From: Prescottella defluvii | GTDB taxonomy: Bacteria > Actinomycetota > Actinomycetes > Mycobacteriales > Mycobacteriaceae | NCBI GenBank assembly: GCA_029690005.1 | Contig: CP121458.1 | Coordinates: 806,001-870,000 of the forward strand | DNA: 64,000 bases | Reading direction: 5' to 3' | Program-made: the position numbers and the translations under genes | In this document: positions 40,221 through 48,668 of the stretch, one piece after another | How the letters are laid out: the number at the start of each line of letters is the position of its first letter | Numbering within the stretch: position 1 is the stretch's first letter | The notes under the pieces: generated by a model | Database searches by the model: none | Told to the model about the DNA's origin: nothing | The model's input: only the letters and a program-made list of their open reading frames with translations

Positions 40221-40766
40221 CTAGTATTGCGTGCGGAATCTCATGGACCGATCGCGTGGGCCTACCTTCGAGCCGAACAACAACTCCTCGATGAGAGCTA
40301 CACCCGGCCCGGACCGGTTGGCGATGGTTCTCAGGAGGCTGTCGAGGTCGACCGCCACTTCAGTGGTGTTCTCGAACTCGGGCTCTTCACCGCGGACGAT
40401 CGTGCCGTCGACGCGGACCGCCAGATATGAGTAGTCGTCGCGGACGGACAGCAGGATCGGGCAGTGCCGACTCCAGAACTCGGCGACCGCAGCTTCGTCC
40501 GCGGCGCCCAGCGTCGCGTCCCGACTCATGGTCTCGAACTCGTTCCAGGCGAACGCATCAGTGGGCGAACCTGTGTAGTCGGCGAGCGAGAGGAACCAGA
40601 CGGCGTCGTCCGGACTCGACAGGCGGGAGAACGATGACACCCACGCCACCAGGCCCGACGGGGCGGACGCCAGCACCGCTGGAACAGACAGCGGATGCGG
40701 CGGACCGGGCTCGAAAACCCATCCCGCTGAGCACAAGCTGGCGACAGCGTCGGCAAATGCATCCAC
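40221..40766 (-). CDS. SMI1/KNR4 (SUKH)-like protein
   Basis: This intact frame has 181 residues. SLADYTGSPTDAFAWNEFET, then FWSRHCPILLSVRDDYSYLA and VRVDGTIVRGEEPEFENTTE resemble the SUKH fold found in immunity proteins of polymorphic toxin systems and in other cytoplasmic proteins. The assignment is by pattern, not by a fixed motif. No toxin gene is seen beside it. Its stop lies next to the Zur box of rpmJ. Confidence 0.55.
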   Translation of the reverse strand: MDAFADAVASLCSAGWVFEPGPPHPLSVPAVLASAPSGLVAWVSSFSRLSSPDDAVWFLSLADYTGSPTDAFAWNEFETMSRDATLGAADEAAVAEFWSRHCPILLSVRDDYSYLAVRVDGTIVRGEEPEFENTTEVAVDLDSLLRTIANRSGPGVALIEELLFGSKVGPRDRSMRFRTQY

Positions 40767-40857
40767 CGCGGCGACGCTACCGGGTACGCCGATTCAGTTC
40801 GCGGCGTCTGATGGCCACGCGGGCCGCGCGGGCGGCGGGCAACCTAGGCTGGGGCGC

Positions 40858-41562
40858 ATGGCGCGGACAGAGGGGATCACGCTCCCCCAGGTGGTGACCT
40901 ACGACGGACTGCCCACGTCGGCGGGCGGTGCGCACTCGCTTCGCGCCAAGCGTCCTGACCAGGCATTCCAGCGCCTGCAGAGGTTCGTCGACGCGTGCGC
41001 CGATCCGGCGTCGCCGGCATCGTGGGCGCTCGTGATCTACGCAGGTGGCCCGCACGCGTCGACCGAACGGCTGGTGGCGCTCGCTACCGAGCGCTTCGGC
41101 GGACCCCGCTACCGGGCGCAGACCCACACCGAGTGGAACGTCCGACCCGAGTCCGTGAACCACGCGCTCGATGCCCTCATCGCCGTCGGCCCCGACGCGG
41201 TCACGCCCCACGGCCATTCCCTGGCCGCGCTGACCTACAGCACGCCCGTGCGCCTCATCGATCCGGAGACCCGCGTCTCGTACCCCGACATCACCCCCGA
41301 CGCCTGCGGCCGCTTCGCCGTGGACGGGTACGGCCGGCTTCTGGGCGACTCGGGCATACGCGCAACGCTCGGCACCGCAGCATCGTCACTCTCGCTGTGG
41401 CTCAACCTGCCCGCGGACGACCGGCTGGCGCCCGGGGCGCGCCATCTGCAGGACAGTCTCCCGTTCCGGTTGTCCGCGAAACATTGGCGTCTCTGGCGTC
41501 CCACCCGGAGCGGCGATTCATACCGCGCCAACAAGATTCCTTCGCCCGTATTGGGGGATTGA
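40858..41562 (+). CDS. Uncharacterised protein
   Basis: This intact frame of 234 residues starts at the ATG at 40858 (MARTEGITLPQVVTYDGLPT). WALVIYAGGPHASTERLVAL, NVRPESVNHALDALIAVGPD and SLSLWLNLPADDRLAPGARH are its clearest segments. It has no membrane helix. Family not recognised. It is 76 bases upstream of the signal peptidase gene on the same strand, and divergent from the SUKH-like gene. Confidence 0.7.
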   Translation: MARTEGITLPQVVTYDGLPTSAGGAHSLRAKRPDQAFQRLQRFVDACADPASPASWALVIYAGGPHASTERLVALATERFGGPRYRAQTHTEWNVRPESVNHALDALIAVGPDAVTPHGHSLAALTYSTPVRLIDPETRVSYPDITPDACGRFAVDGYGRLLGDSGIRATLGTAASSLSLWLNLPADDRLAPGARHLQDSLPFRLSAKHWRLWRPTRSGDSYRANKIPSPVLGD

Positions 41563-41638
41563 GCACGGTTCCGTCGTCGTGTCTGCTGCCTGTGGCCGAA
41601 TGGGAGTGCCGCGACGCCTTGTCGAATAGGTTGGGCGG

Positions 41639-42411
41639 GTGACGGATTTCGGGGCGCCTGATCCCGCATCGAAAGACCCGGAGGCGGGCGACCGCGGCGA
41701 CGATCGTCCGGGCGAGGCGCGGCGATCGAGGCGCCGCTCCAGGTGGCGCGAGATTCCGATACTCGTCGCAGTCGCGTTGGTCCTCAGCTTCCTGCTTCAG
41801 ATGTTCGTGGGCCGTGTCTACGTCATTCCCTCGGAATCGATGGAACCGACATTGCACGGCTGCCCGGGGTGCACCGGGGATCGGATCGTGGTGGACAAGA
41901 TCACGTACCGCTTCGGCGATCCGGAGCCCGGAGACGTCGTCGTCTTCAAGGGACCACCATCGTGGAACGACGACCATCAGTCACGACGATCGGAGAACCC
42001 TGTTCTGCGGGCGATCCAGAATGCCGGCTCGGTAGCGGGACTCGTACCGCCCGACGAGAACGACCTCGTCAAACGTGTGGTCGCGGTGGCCGGCCAGACG
42101 GTGCAGTGCCTGCCCGGTGACGACGGGGCGAAGGTCGACGGCAAGACGTTGGTCGAGCCGTACATCGACGCTCGGACGTCGCCCGGCAACGTCATCCCGT
42201 GTCAGGGGTGTTCTTCGGTCCGGTGGTGGTGCCCGACGCCAGCGTGTGGGTGATGGGCGACAACCGGGCAAACTCGAAGGACTCGCGATTCCACATGAAC
42301 GACGACCTCGGCGGAGCCGTCCCCATGTCGAACATCGTCGGCAGGGTGCGGTTGATCGTGCTTCCGCCGTCACGGTGGGGAGCCGTGCACGCTGTGGACC
42401 CGCAGCAATAG
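41639..42411 (+). CDS. lepB: Signal peptidase I (one frame break)
   Basis: This is an S26 membrane protease that removes Sec/Tat signal peptides, about 258 residues. A charged cytoplasmic head (residues 1-35, RRSRRRSRWREI) is followed by one membrane helix (PILVAVALVLSFLLQMFVGR), the catalytic Ser in VYVIPSESMEPTLHG and the Lys in DLVKRVVAVAGQ. The late box VWVMGDNRANSKDSRFH is in another frame. The break is at about 42203-42206: one extra G in GGGG joins CQG to VFFGPVVVPD. The GTG at 41639 is used. In most actinobacteria lepB sits by rplS and rnhB; here it does not, so this may be an extra copy. Confidence 0.88.
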
Positions 42412-42548
42412 GCTGGCGTTCGAGGACGATCCCCCGAGCTCATCGGGGACGCCACCGATCGCCCGGGTATTGGCTACGGTACGAATGACGGCTGTCGACG
42501 AGGCGGCCGCGTGGACGAGATCGCCGTCGCCGCCGGAAAAGAGCAAGC

Positions 42549-43160
42549 ATGTTCGGTCGGACCTCCGAGCATCTGTCTCTCGGTGTCGCCGCGCCACGAA
42601 TTGTCCGTTGCGCCGCGGTGACAGCCGCGCTGCTGTCGGGTCGGCGCATCCGTCGCCACTCCGAGTGGGTCGGCGAGCAGCTCGCCTTCGACGACGGCCG
42701 CGGCCGGGTCTACCGGGACACGGTGGTGGTGCGCCCGCCGACGGTCGACCCGTGCGTGCTGGTGGTCGAATTCCGTCTCCGCGGGGTTCACGGGTGGGTG
42801 CACACCCTGTTCCGGTGGGAGAGCCTCCTCAACACCCCCATGTTCGCGGGGTTTCCCGGATTCGTCTCGAAGCTGTGGGTGGCCCACGACGAGCACGAGG
42901 TCTACCGCGGCGTGTACGAGTGGGACGGCCCGGAGCGCGCGGAGGCGTACGTGCGGGCGCTGTGGTGGCTGCTTGCGCCGGTCAGCGTACGCGGCTCGAT
43001 CCGTCATCACGTATCGCCGGGGCTGCGTCGGGACGAGTGGCTCGCGCAGCGTGGATGCCGATTGCCCTCGGCAGCAGGAGCACTCGACGGCAAAGCGACC
43101 CGACCCGCGAGCGCCGCGCGGACGGCGGCCGAGTCGGTGGGCGGCGCCGTCCTGATCCTG
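42549..43160 (+). CDS. YdhR-like/unknown domain protein
   Basis: The ATG at 42549 begins MFGRTSEHLSLGVAAPRIVR. The core VVRPPTVDPCVLVVEFRLRG, FPGFVSKLWVAHDEHEVYRG and VYEWDGPERAEAYVRALWWL has the pattern of a ferredoxin-like dimeric barrel used by YdhR-type monooxygenases, where flow-through of strands and YRGxYEWD are typical. The end is uncertain, because the frame reads on into the next coding region; a stop is probably hidden by an indel near 43130-43200. No catalytic residue is assigned. Confidence 0.55.
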
Positions 43161-43741
43161 GTGAACGTGCTCGGGCGCCCGCTTCGACGGTGGCGGACCG
43201 CCTGGGCGCCACGGCGGCAGAGGCGGCAGGCACCTTCCCGGGTGACGAACTGGCGCCCGACGCGGCCTGGGATTACACCCACGCAATCACCATCGCGGCG
43301 CCGCCGGAACGCGTGTGGCCGTGGATCGTTCAGATCGGTCAGGGACGCGGCGGGTTCTACAGCTACGTCGGCCTCGAGAATCTCGTCGGATGCCGCCTCG
43401 AGAATGCCACCGACGTCCTCGACCGGTTCCAGGACCTGTCGGTGGGGGATCCGGTGTCGCTGCACCCGAAGGCACCACCGCTGACGGTCGCCGCGATCGA
43501 ACCGCAGCAGCACCTGGTGCTCTGCGGTTCGGCGCCCGACAGCGCGAACACCTCGCTGTGGGCGTTCCACCTTCTCGGCCACGGTCACGGGCGTACCCGC
43601 CTGATCGAGCGGGGACGCTACGCACACGGCGGTGACTGGAAGGACGGTCTGTTCTTCGGCCCGACCCTGCTCGAACCGATCAGTTTTGTCATGAGCCGCA
43701 AGATGCTTCGGACACTTCGCGCGCTCGTCGAGTCGTCGTAG
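43161..43741 (+). CDS. SRPBCC family protein (frame break near start)
   Basis: From about 43161 one frame gives VNVLGRPLRRWR, and after a change near 43200 another reads DRLGATAAEAAGTFPGDELA, YTHAITIAAPPERVWPWIVQ and IGQGRGGFYSYVGLENLVGC. It ends GPTLLEPISFVMSRKMLRTL before the stop at 43741. The IAAPPExVWPWIVQIGQGRGGFYSY block is typical of a small START-like family in actinobacteria. The start is not certain. It may bind a lipid; function unknown. Confidence 0.65.
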
Positions 43742-43850
43742 CCCTCGCGGGGTTTCGATCGCGTTCGAATCCCTCCCACGGCAATTCGTGTCTCACTGTC
43801 ACCCGCTCCGGGTGAATCGGAACGAGCGCGAACCGGTGCACGCTACGGAA

Positions 43851-43961
43851 ATGACCACTACCAAGCGGAACCTGCCGATGCCCGCGGTCGGCGACTTGTC
43901 CGCAGCCGGCCTCGTGAAGGCCGGAATCGACAAGGGCTTCACGAAAGTCACTCCGGACTGA
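43851..43961 (+). CDS. Possible 36-residue peptide
   Basis: The frame ATG to TGA codes MTTTKRNLPMPAVGDLSAAG, then LVKAGIDKGFTKVTPD. Composition is not Arg-biased like the usual shadow frames. The ribosome site is weak, and an in-frame GTG lies 13 codons upstream. It is the only frame of note between 43742 and 44030; unknown. Confidence 0.3.
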   Translation: MTTTKRNLPMPAVGDLSAAGLVKAGIDKGFTKVTPD

Positions 43962-44029
43962 GTGTTCGGAAGACGTCGTGCCGGTGGTGACGGCGGTGCA
44001 CCACCGGCACGACACCCACTGCCGGTCGA

Positions 44030-44603
44030 GTCCCGTCCCCCGTCGACCGTGAGAGAACGGGCGCGCCCATGCTCATCCCGAACAATCAGCGGCGAAGTGT
44101 CGCCGAACTCGACGACCGCCTCGATCGGGGCGATGATCGTGGCACCGCTGTCGACGCCCATCCTCGGCATCGGTCTCGGCATCACCACCGGACGGGCATC
44201 ACTGCTGGGGCGCAGCCTGCTGGTCGCCCTTCTCGGGACCGTGCTGGTCGTCGCGATGGGGGCACTGTTCGTCCAGGTGCCCAATCACGCGGCGTGCTGT
44301 CCAACTCGCAGGTCCTCGGCCGCACGTCGCCGCCGGCTGCACCGCGGCTGCCGAGGATGCGCCCTCCGGCAAACGCTCGCGAACCTACATCGTGTTGGCG
44401 GCCGCGCTGGTCGTCGTGGCGATTCCGATGGTCGCCAACACTCTGTCGTCGGTGTGGGAGAAGCAGATCGCCGAGGCGAGTCGGCAGTGGCTCGCGGATG
44501 TTCCCGGCGCCGAGGTGAACGGATCTCGCCGTGGTCGACGGGCACATCGCCGAGACCGCCATCGTCATGAGCCCGGACAAGCTCGGCTCGTGGGTCAATG
44601 GCT
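44030..44603 (+). pseudogene. DUF389 membrane protein remnant
   Basis: IGAMIVAPLSTPILGIGLGI with TTGRASLLGRSLLVALLGTV is the hallmark helix pair of DUF389 proteins. Then, in other frames, come VLSNSQVLGRTSP, VLAAALVVVAIPMVANTLSS and ETAIVMSPDKLGSWVNG. The order is right, but the middle helices of a full-length member (about 300 residues or more) are missing and two frame changes are needed. It may be a decayed gene; sequencing indels alone would not explain the missing part. Confidence 0.5.
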
Positions 44604-45466
44604 GACGGTCGGCCGGAAGCTGTCGAGATTCTCGGCGAGGAACGCCTCGAGGGTGCGCGGCGACCTGCCGAGTAGGTCGGTCACCGTGCTGGTGGGTATC
44701 TCGTTGCCCGCGAGCGCAATCTGTTGGATCTCCACGACGTGGGCGGCCAGCCAGTCGGGCATGTGCGCGCGTTCGCGTAGCCGTCGGCGCATCACGTCCG
44801 CGGGCAGATCGACGTAGTCGATCCGGAGCCCCAGAAGCACACTGAGCATCGCCGCGATCTGGGGGTAGCTGTACGTGCGGTCCGCGGTGAGTTCGTAGCT
44901 CGCGCCCGCCAGTTCGGGCCGGGTGAGCACCTCGGCCGCGACGTCGGCGATGTCGCGGCAGTCGATGAAGTTGCAGGCGGTTTCCCCCATCGATCCGTAG
45001 ATCGCGCCGGCGGACGCGATGTCGGGCACCAGGTTCAGGGTCTTCTGCATGAAGGCGTACGGGCGCAGCAGTGTGTGTGGGATGCCGCTGTCGGCGAGCG
45101 CGCACTCGATGGCATGGTGCCAACGCGAGATCGCGACGGGGAATCCGGCGCCACATAGGGTGCGGACAGTTTGACGATGTGCTCGATGGAGCACTTCGCG
45201 GCGGTGGCGACGACGCGTGTCTCGAGGTCGACCTGGGCTGGGCTGTTCGCCATGGCCAGGAAGATTTGGTTGGCGCCCGCGAAGGAGTCGACCAGCGAAT
45301 CCTCGTCGGCGGCATCCGCGTAACGGACGTCGACACCGACGGGGTCCAGTCGAGCGCGAAGCCGGCCCGGGTCGCGGGTCACCGCCCGTACCGCTTGTCC
45401 CTTCTCGAGGAGTCGGTGCACCAGCGCTTCGCCGGTGGGCCCGCTTGCTCCCATGACCACGATCAT
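44595..45466 (-). CDS. NmrA-like NAD(P)-binding protein (atypical SDR), one frame break
   Basis: The ATG at 45466 begins MIVVMGASGPTGEALVHRLL, the Rossmann start of atypical SDRs. VRAVTRDPGRLRARLDPVGV and FAGANQIFLAMANSPAQVDL follow. After a change near 45155 the C-terminal half reads ALADSGIPHTLLRPYAFMQK and FIDCRDIADVAAEVLTRPEL, then ASYELTADRTYSYPQIAAML. No SDR Tyr-Lys pair is expected in this group. The start overlaps the stop of the membrane protein at 45463, so the two are coupled. Such proteins act as redox sensors or NADPH-dependent reductases; the role is not assigned. Confidence 0.78.
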
Positions 45467-45984
45467 GATGTCGTCCCTTCCTTGATCGGTGTGGCGGGCT
45501 CCCCGCCACGGTGAGGTGGTTCGTGTGTGCGTCCGCGGCCCGGCGCCGTTCTCCGGCGGATGCGCTCCCACCGCCATGTCACCATCGCCGTCGCGATCGT
45601 CGCGGAGATCGGTAGGTCGAGCACCAGACGCGACGTCCATGCCGGGAGCGGCGAATCGACGAGTGCCCGCCACAGGACCCCGAGAATCAGCGTTGCCGTC
45701 AGGGCTGCGAGCCCGGCGCCGACACCGAACTTCGTTGTCCTCCATGCTCCGGAGCCGGTGATGGGCCTCATCCGCTGGGGCGCCCGTAGGTGCCATGAGC
45801 CGACCATTGCGGCGACCAACGCGGAGGTGCCGCCGATCGAGGTGAATGCCGCGACGATCAGGTCCGTTTGCCCTGTCACCAGCCCGCCGAGTCCGGCGGT
45901 CGATGCCGGCGCGAGGTAGGCAACAAGGATCTCCTTCCAGAGTGTGAACGACGGTGGTGGTGCGTCGGCCCTGCGTGCAGCCAT
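45463..45984 (-). CDS. Small integral membrane protein
   Basis: This intact frame of 173 residues has four hydrophobic segments: ILVAYLAPASTAGLGGLVTG, IVAAFTSIGGTSALVAAMVG, FGVGAGLAALTATLILGVLW and LVLDLPISATIATAMVTWRW, with a basic C-terminus. It overlaps the NmrA-like gene by 4 bases. The divergent or upstream MarR gene (46054-46577) is on the same strand 69 bases away, so all three may form one operon. No family recognised. Confidence 0.65.
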   Translation of the reverse strand: MAARRADAPPPSFTLWKEILVAYLAPASTAGLGGLVTGQTDLIVAAFTSIGGTSALVAAMVGSWHLRAPQRMRPITGSGAWRTTKFGVGAGLAALTATLILGVLWRALVDSPLPAWTSRLVLDLPISATIATAMVTWRWERIRRRTAPGRGRTHEPPHRGGEPATPIKEGTTS

Positions 45985-46053
45985 CTCTCCTCCATCTAAT
46001 TAGGTCACTAACTATATGGGTGCGCGTGGCCCCGGTTTTCTCGAGCGCGCGAC

Positions 46054-46577
46054 TCAGTGTGCGGTCAGTGCGGGAATGCCCTCGACGATGCGGCCGAGGA
46101 GGTCGAGAAAGGTAGTCCGTTCCTCGGGTGTCAATGCCGACACCATTTCGTTGAGTCGGCCGAAATGATCCGGGGCGATCTCGCGCAACATGGATGCGCC
46201 GCGCGCGGTCAGCACGACGGAAGCGGCGCGACCGTCCTCGTCGGAGGGGCGGCGGAGCGCGTATCCGTCGCGTTCGAGCCCGTTTACCAGGCCTGTCACC
46301 GTGGCGCGCGAGACGCCGAGGCTCTCGGCCAGCTGTGACGGCGACTTCTCGCCGCCGCTGTCCTCGAGGTCCGCAAGCAGCCGATATCGACCGGTCGACA
46401 GGCCGAACCGCCCGAAGTGGGACTCGGACGCCTGGCTGAGTTGTCCACCGGCGGCCAGGAGTCGAACGGCCACGAGTATCGACTGCGGGTCGATCGTCCC
46501 CAGTAGGTCGTAGCGCCGCAGCTGGCGGGTCGCCTGATCGAGATTGGGGACGGCTCGGGGTTCGCTCCGGGTGCCAT
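46054..46577 (-). CDS. MarR-family transcriptional regulator
   Basis: The winged-helix core reads LSTGRYRLLADLEDSGGEKS, PSQLAESLGVSRATVTGLVN and GLERDGYALRRPSDEDGRAA, the MarR helix and wing with the conserved DxRxx. The helical dimer ends surround it. The likely start is the ATG at 46577 (MAPGANPEP); the frame then needs one extra C in the CCCC run near 46545 to join NLDQATRQLRRYD. A GTG at 46593 gives an unbroken frame but lies inside a palindrome. It probably represses itself and the downstream NmrA-like group through the operator at 46571-46593. Confidence 0.82.
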
Positions 46578-46593
46578 ACAAATAATATGGCAC
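46571..46593. promoter_or_regulatory. Palindromic operator at the marR start
   Basis: The arms GTGCCATA and TATGGCAC are perfectly inverted, with a 7-base AT-rich spacer. The site overlaps a TATTAT sequence (minus strand) that could be the -10 box and the probable start codon. This is typical placement for MarR autorepression. Confidence 0.65.
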
Positions 46594-46924
46594 CGAACTA
46601 TCTGTCGTGTCAATGGAGTGACCCGGCCGCGAGTCCAGGGGAGGTGCAGTGATCTCCGACGGGGTCGACGCGGTGCCGGCGGACGTTGTCGACCAGCAAC
46701 GCGCACGGGCTCTACGAGCACTTCGGAGACGGGCCGAACCGTGCTGGTACGGCCCTGGCGTCCGCCAGCGGGTCAGCGCCGTCCGAGACGTGATCGATTC
46801 CGGATCGATGGCGGCCGCGCCGACCGCTCGAAAACAAATTCTCCGGCCGTGTCGATCCGGCGTCTTCCCGTTCGACGTCGTGGGTGAGAGGGTCGATTCG
46901 CGACCCGGACGAAGGAGCGAACCC

Positions 46925-47347
46925 ATGAAGTACATGCTGATCATGCGCGTCACCGACGAGGCGATCGAGGCATCGAAGGACATCCCGTTCGAGCAGATCA
47001 TCGAGGATATGGGCAAGTACAACGAGGCCATGATGAAGGCCGGTGTGCTGCTCGCCGGCGAGGGGCTCTCGGATGCCGAGGAGGGCTTCGTCGTCGACTT
47101 CACCGGCGAGACGCCGCTGGTGACCGACGGGCCGTACGGGGAGACGAAGGAACTGTTCAACGGCTTCTGGATCCTCGAGGTCGCGTCCAAGGAAGAGGCC
47201 GCCGAGTGGGCCAGGCGGGCGCCGCTGGGCCCGGGTACGAAGCTCGAGGTGCGTCGGGTGACCGGTGTCGAGGACTTCCCGCAGGACAACGAGTGGGTCC
47301 AGAAGGAAGAGGGCTGGCGCGACGAACTCGAGGGCCGCAAGGCGTGA
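46925..47347 (+). CDS. YCII/DGPF domain protein
   Basis: This intact protein of 140 residues starts at the ATG at 46925 (MKYMLIMRVTDEAIEASKDI), with AAGGAG 8 bases upstream. TDGPYGETKELFNGFWILEV is the DGPF motif of the YCII-related family, a ferredoxin-like dimer. It is followed after 4 bases by an ECF42-type sigma factor gene; this pairing is a recognised feature of that sigma group. Its molecular function is unknown. The 330 bases upstream (46594-46924) hold the promoter and no supported gene. Confidence 0.88.
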   Translation: MKYMLIMRVTDEAIEASKDIPFEQIIEDMGKYNEAMMKAGVLLAGEGLSDAEEGFVVDFTGETPLVTDGPYGETKELFNGFWILEVASKEEAAEWARRAPLGPGTKLEVRRVTGVEDFPQDNEWVQKEEGWRDELEGRKA

Positions 47348-47351
47348 GCGC

Positions 47352-48641
47352 ATGAGCGATTCCCCGACGGAGCACCGCACGGACCCGGTGGAGTCCGCGC
47401 GGCGCTCCGTCGCGGCGGTGTGGCGCATCGAGTCGGCGCGCATCGTCGCCACGCTCACCCGGACGGTGGGCGACTTCGGCCGCGCCGAGGACCTGGCGCA
47501 GGAGGCGCTGGCCGACGCGCTCGCGCAGTGGCCCGAGACCGGCGTGCCGGCCAACCCCGGCGCCTGGCTGACGACGGTCGCGAAACGTAAGGCGATCGAC
47601 GGCTGGCGCCGGCAGGAGCGCTACGACGAGCGACTGGCGACCATCGCACACGAGCTCGAGACGGACGACGGGTCCGACGAATTGCCTTGGGACCCGGATC
47701 GTATCGACGACGACGTGCTCCGCCTCGTGTTCGTGTCGTGCCACCCGGTGCTCTCCCGGGAGGCGCGGGTCGCATTGACGCTGAAGGTGGTCGGCGGCCT
47801 GTCGAGCGAGGAGATCGCGCGCGCGTTCCTGGTGCCGACGTCGACGGTGCAGCAGCGCATCGTGCGGGCGAAGAAGACGCTGGCCGCAGCCAAGGTGCCG
47901 TTCGCAGTGCCCGACCGTGCCGAGTTCGGCGAGCGGCTCGGCGCCGTTCTCGGGGTGCTGTATCTCGTGTTCAACGAGGGGCATGCGGCGAGTGTCGGCG
48001 ACGCGTGGATGCGGCCCGACCTCAGCCGCGAGGCCCTGCGCCTCGGCCGCAGCCTGGCCGAACTCGTGCCCGGCGAACCCGAGGTGCACGGTCTGGTCGC
48101 GCTGATGGAACTCACCGCGGCCCGTTTCCCGGCGCGCCTCGACGCGAACGGCGACCCGGTGCTGCTCGCCGACCAGGACCGGCGGCGCTGGGACCGCGGT
48201 GCCATCGTGCGCGGGCGCACCGCGCTGGCCCGCGCGGACGCGCTCGGGCGCGGCCGCGGAGCCTACGGGTTGCAGGCGGCGATCGCGGAGTGTCACGACG
48301 TCGCGTCGTCGATCGACGACACCGACTGGGAACGGATCGTGCTCCTGTACGAGGCGCTGGGCCGCCTCGCCCCGTCACCGGTCGTCGACCTCAACCGCGC
48401 GGTGGCCGTCGCGATGGCGCACGGACCCGATGCCGCGCTCGCGATCGTCGACGGTCTCGTCGCGGACGGGCGACTGGCCGGTTACCGGCTGCTGCCCGCC
48501 ACCCGGGCCGAACTGCTCGTCCGCGCCGGCAGGCCGACGGAGGCCCGCGCCGAGTTCGAGGCGGCCGCGCGGTTGACCGGCAACGATCGGGAACGAAAGC
48601 TGCTGATGGACAGGGCCGCAGCGCTGGCATCCGGCGAATAG
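47352..48641 (+). CDS. ECF RNA polymerase sigma factor, ECF42 type with C-terminal extension
   Basis: This intact protein has 429 residues. Region 2 reads IVATLTRTVGDFGRAEDLAQ and region 4 LVGGLSSEEIARAFLVP-like text (VVGGLSSEEIARAFLVPTST). A C-terminal extension of about 230 residues (FNEGHAASVGDAWMRPDLSR, VVDLNRAVAVAMAHGPDAAL, LLPATRAELLVRAGRPTEAR) has TPR-like helices and the DUF6596 region. In this group the extension, rather than an anti-sigma factor, is thought to control activity, and the partner is a DGPF protein, as here. The ATG at 47352 is 4 bases after the YCII stop. Its signal and targets are unknown. Confidence 0.9.
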   Translation: MSDSPTEHRTDPVESARRSVAAVWRIESARIVATLTRTVGDFGRAEDLAQEALADALAQWPETGVPANPGAWLTTVAKRKAIDGWRRQERYDERLATIAHELETDDGSDELPWDPDRIDDDVLRLVFVSCHPVLSREARVALTLKVVGGLSSEEIARAFLVPTSTVQQRIVRAKKTLAAAKVPFAVPDRAEFGERLGAVLGVLYLVFNEGHAASVGDAWMRPDLSREALRLGRSLAELVPGEPEVHGLVALMELTAARFPARLDANGDPVLLADQDRRRWDRGAIVRGRTALARADALGRGRGAYGLQAAIAECHDVASSIDDTDWERIVLLYEALGRLAPSPVVDLNRAVAVAMAHGPDAALAIVDGLVADGRLAGYRLLPATRAELLVRAGRPTEARAEFEAAARLTGNDRERKLLMDRAAALASGE

Positions 48642-48668
48642 ATCTGCACCGGACACGATTGCACGCGG

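Noticed and set aside
46594..46924. Possible TetR fragment upstream of the YCII gene
   Set aside because: A short stretch (GLYEHFG) looks HTH-like, but nothing around it supports a regulator.
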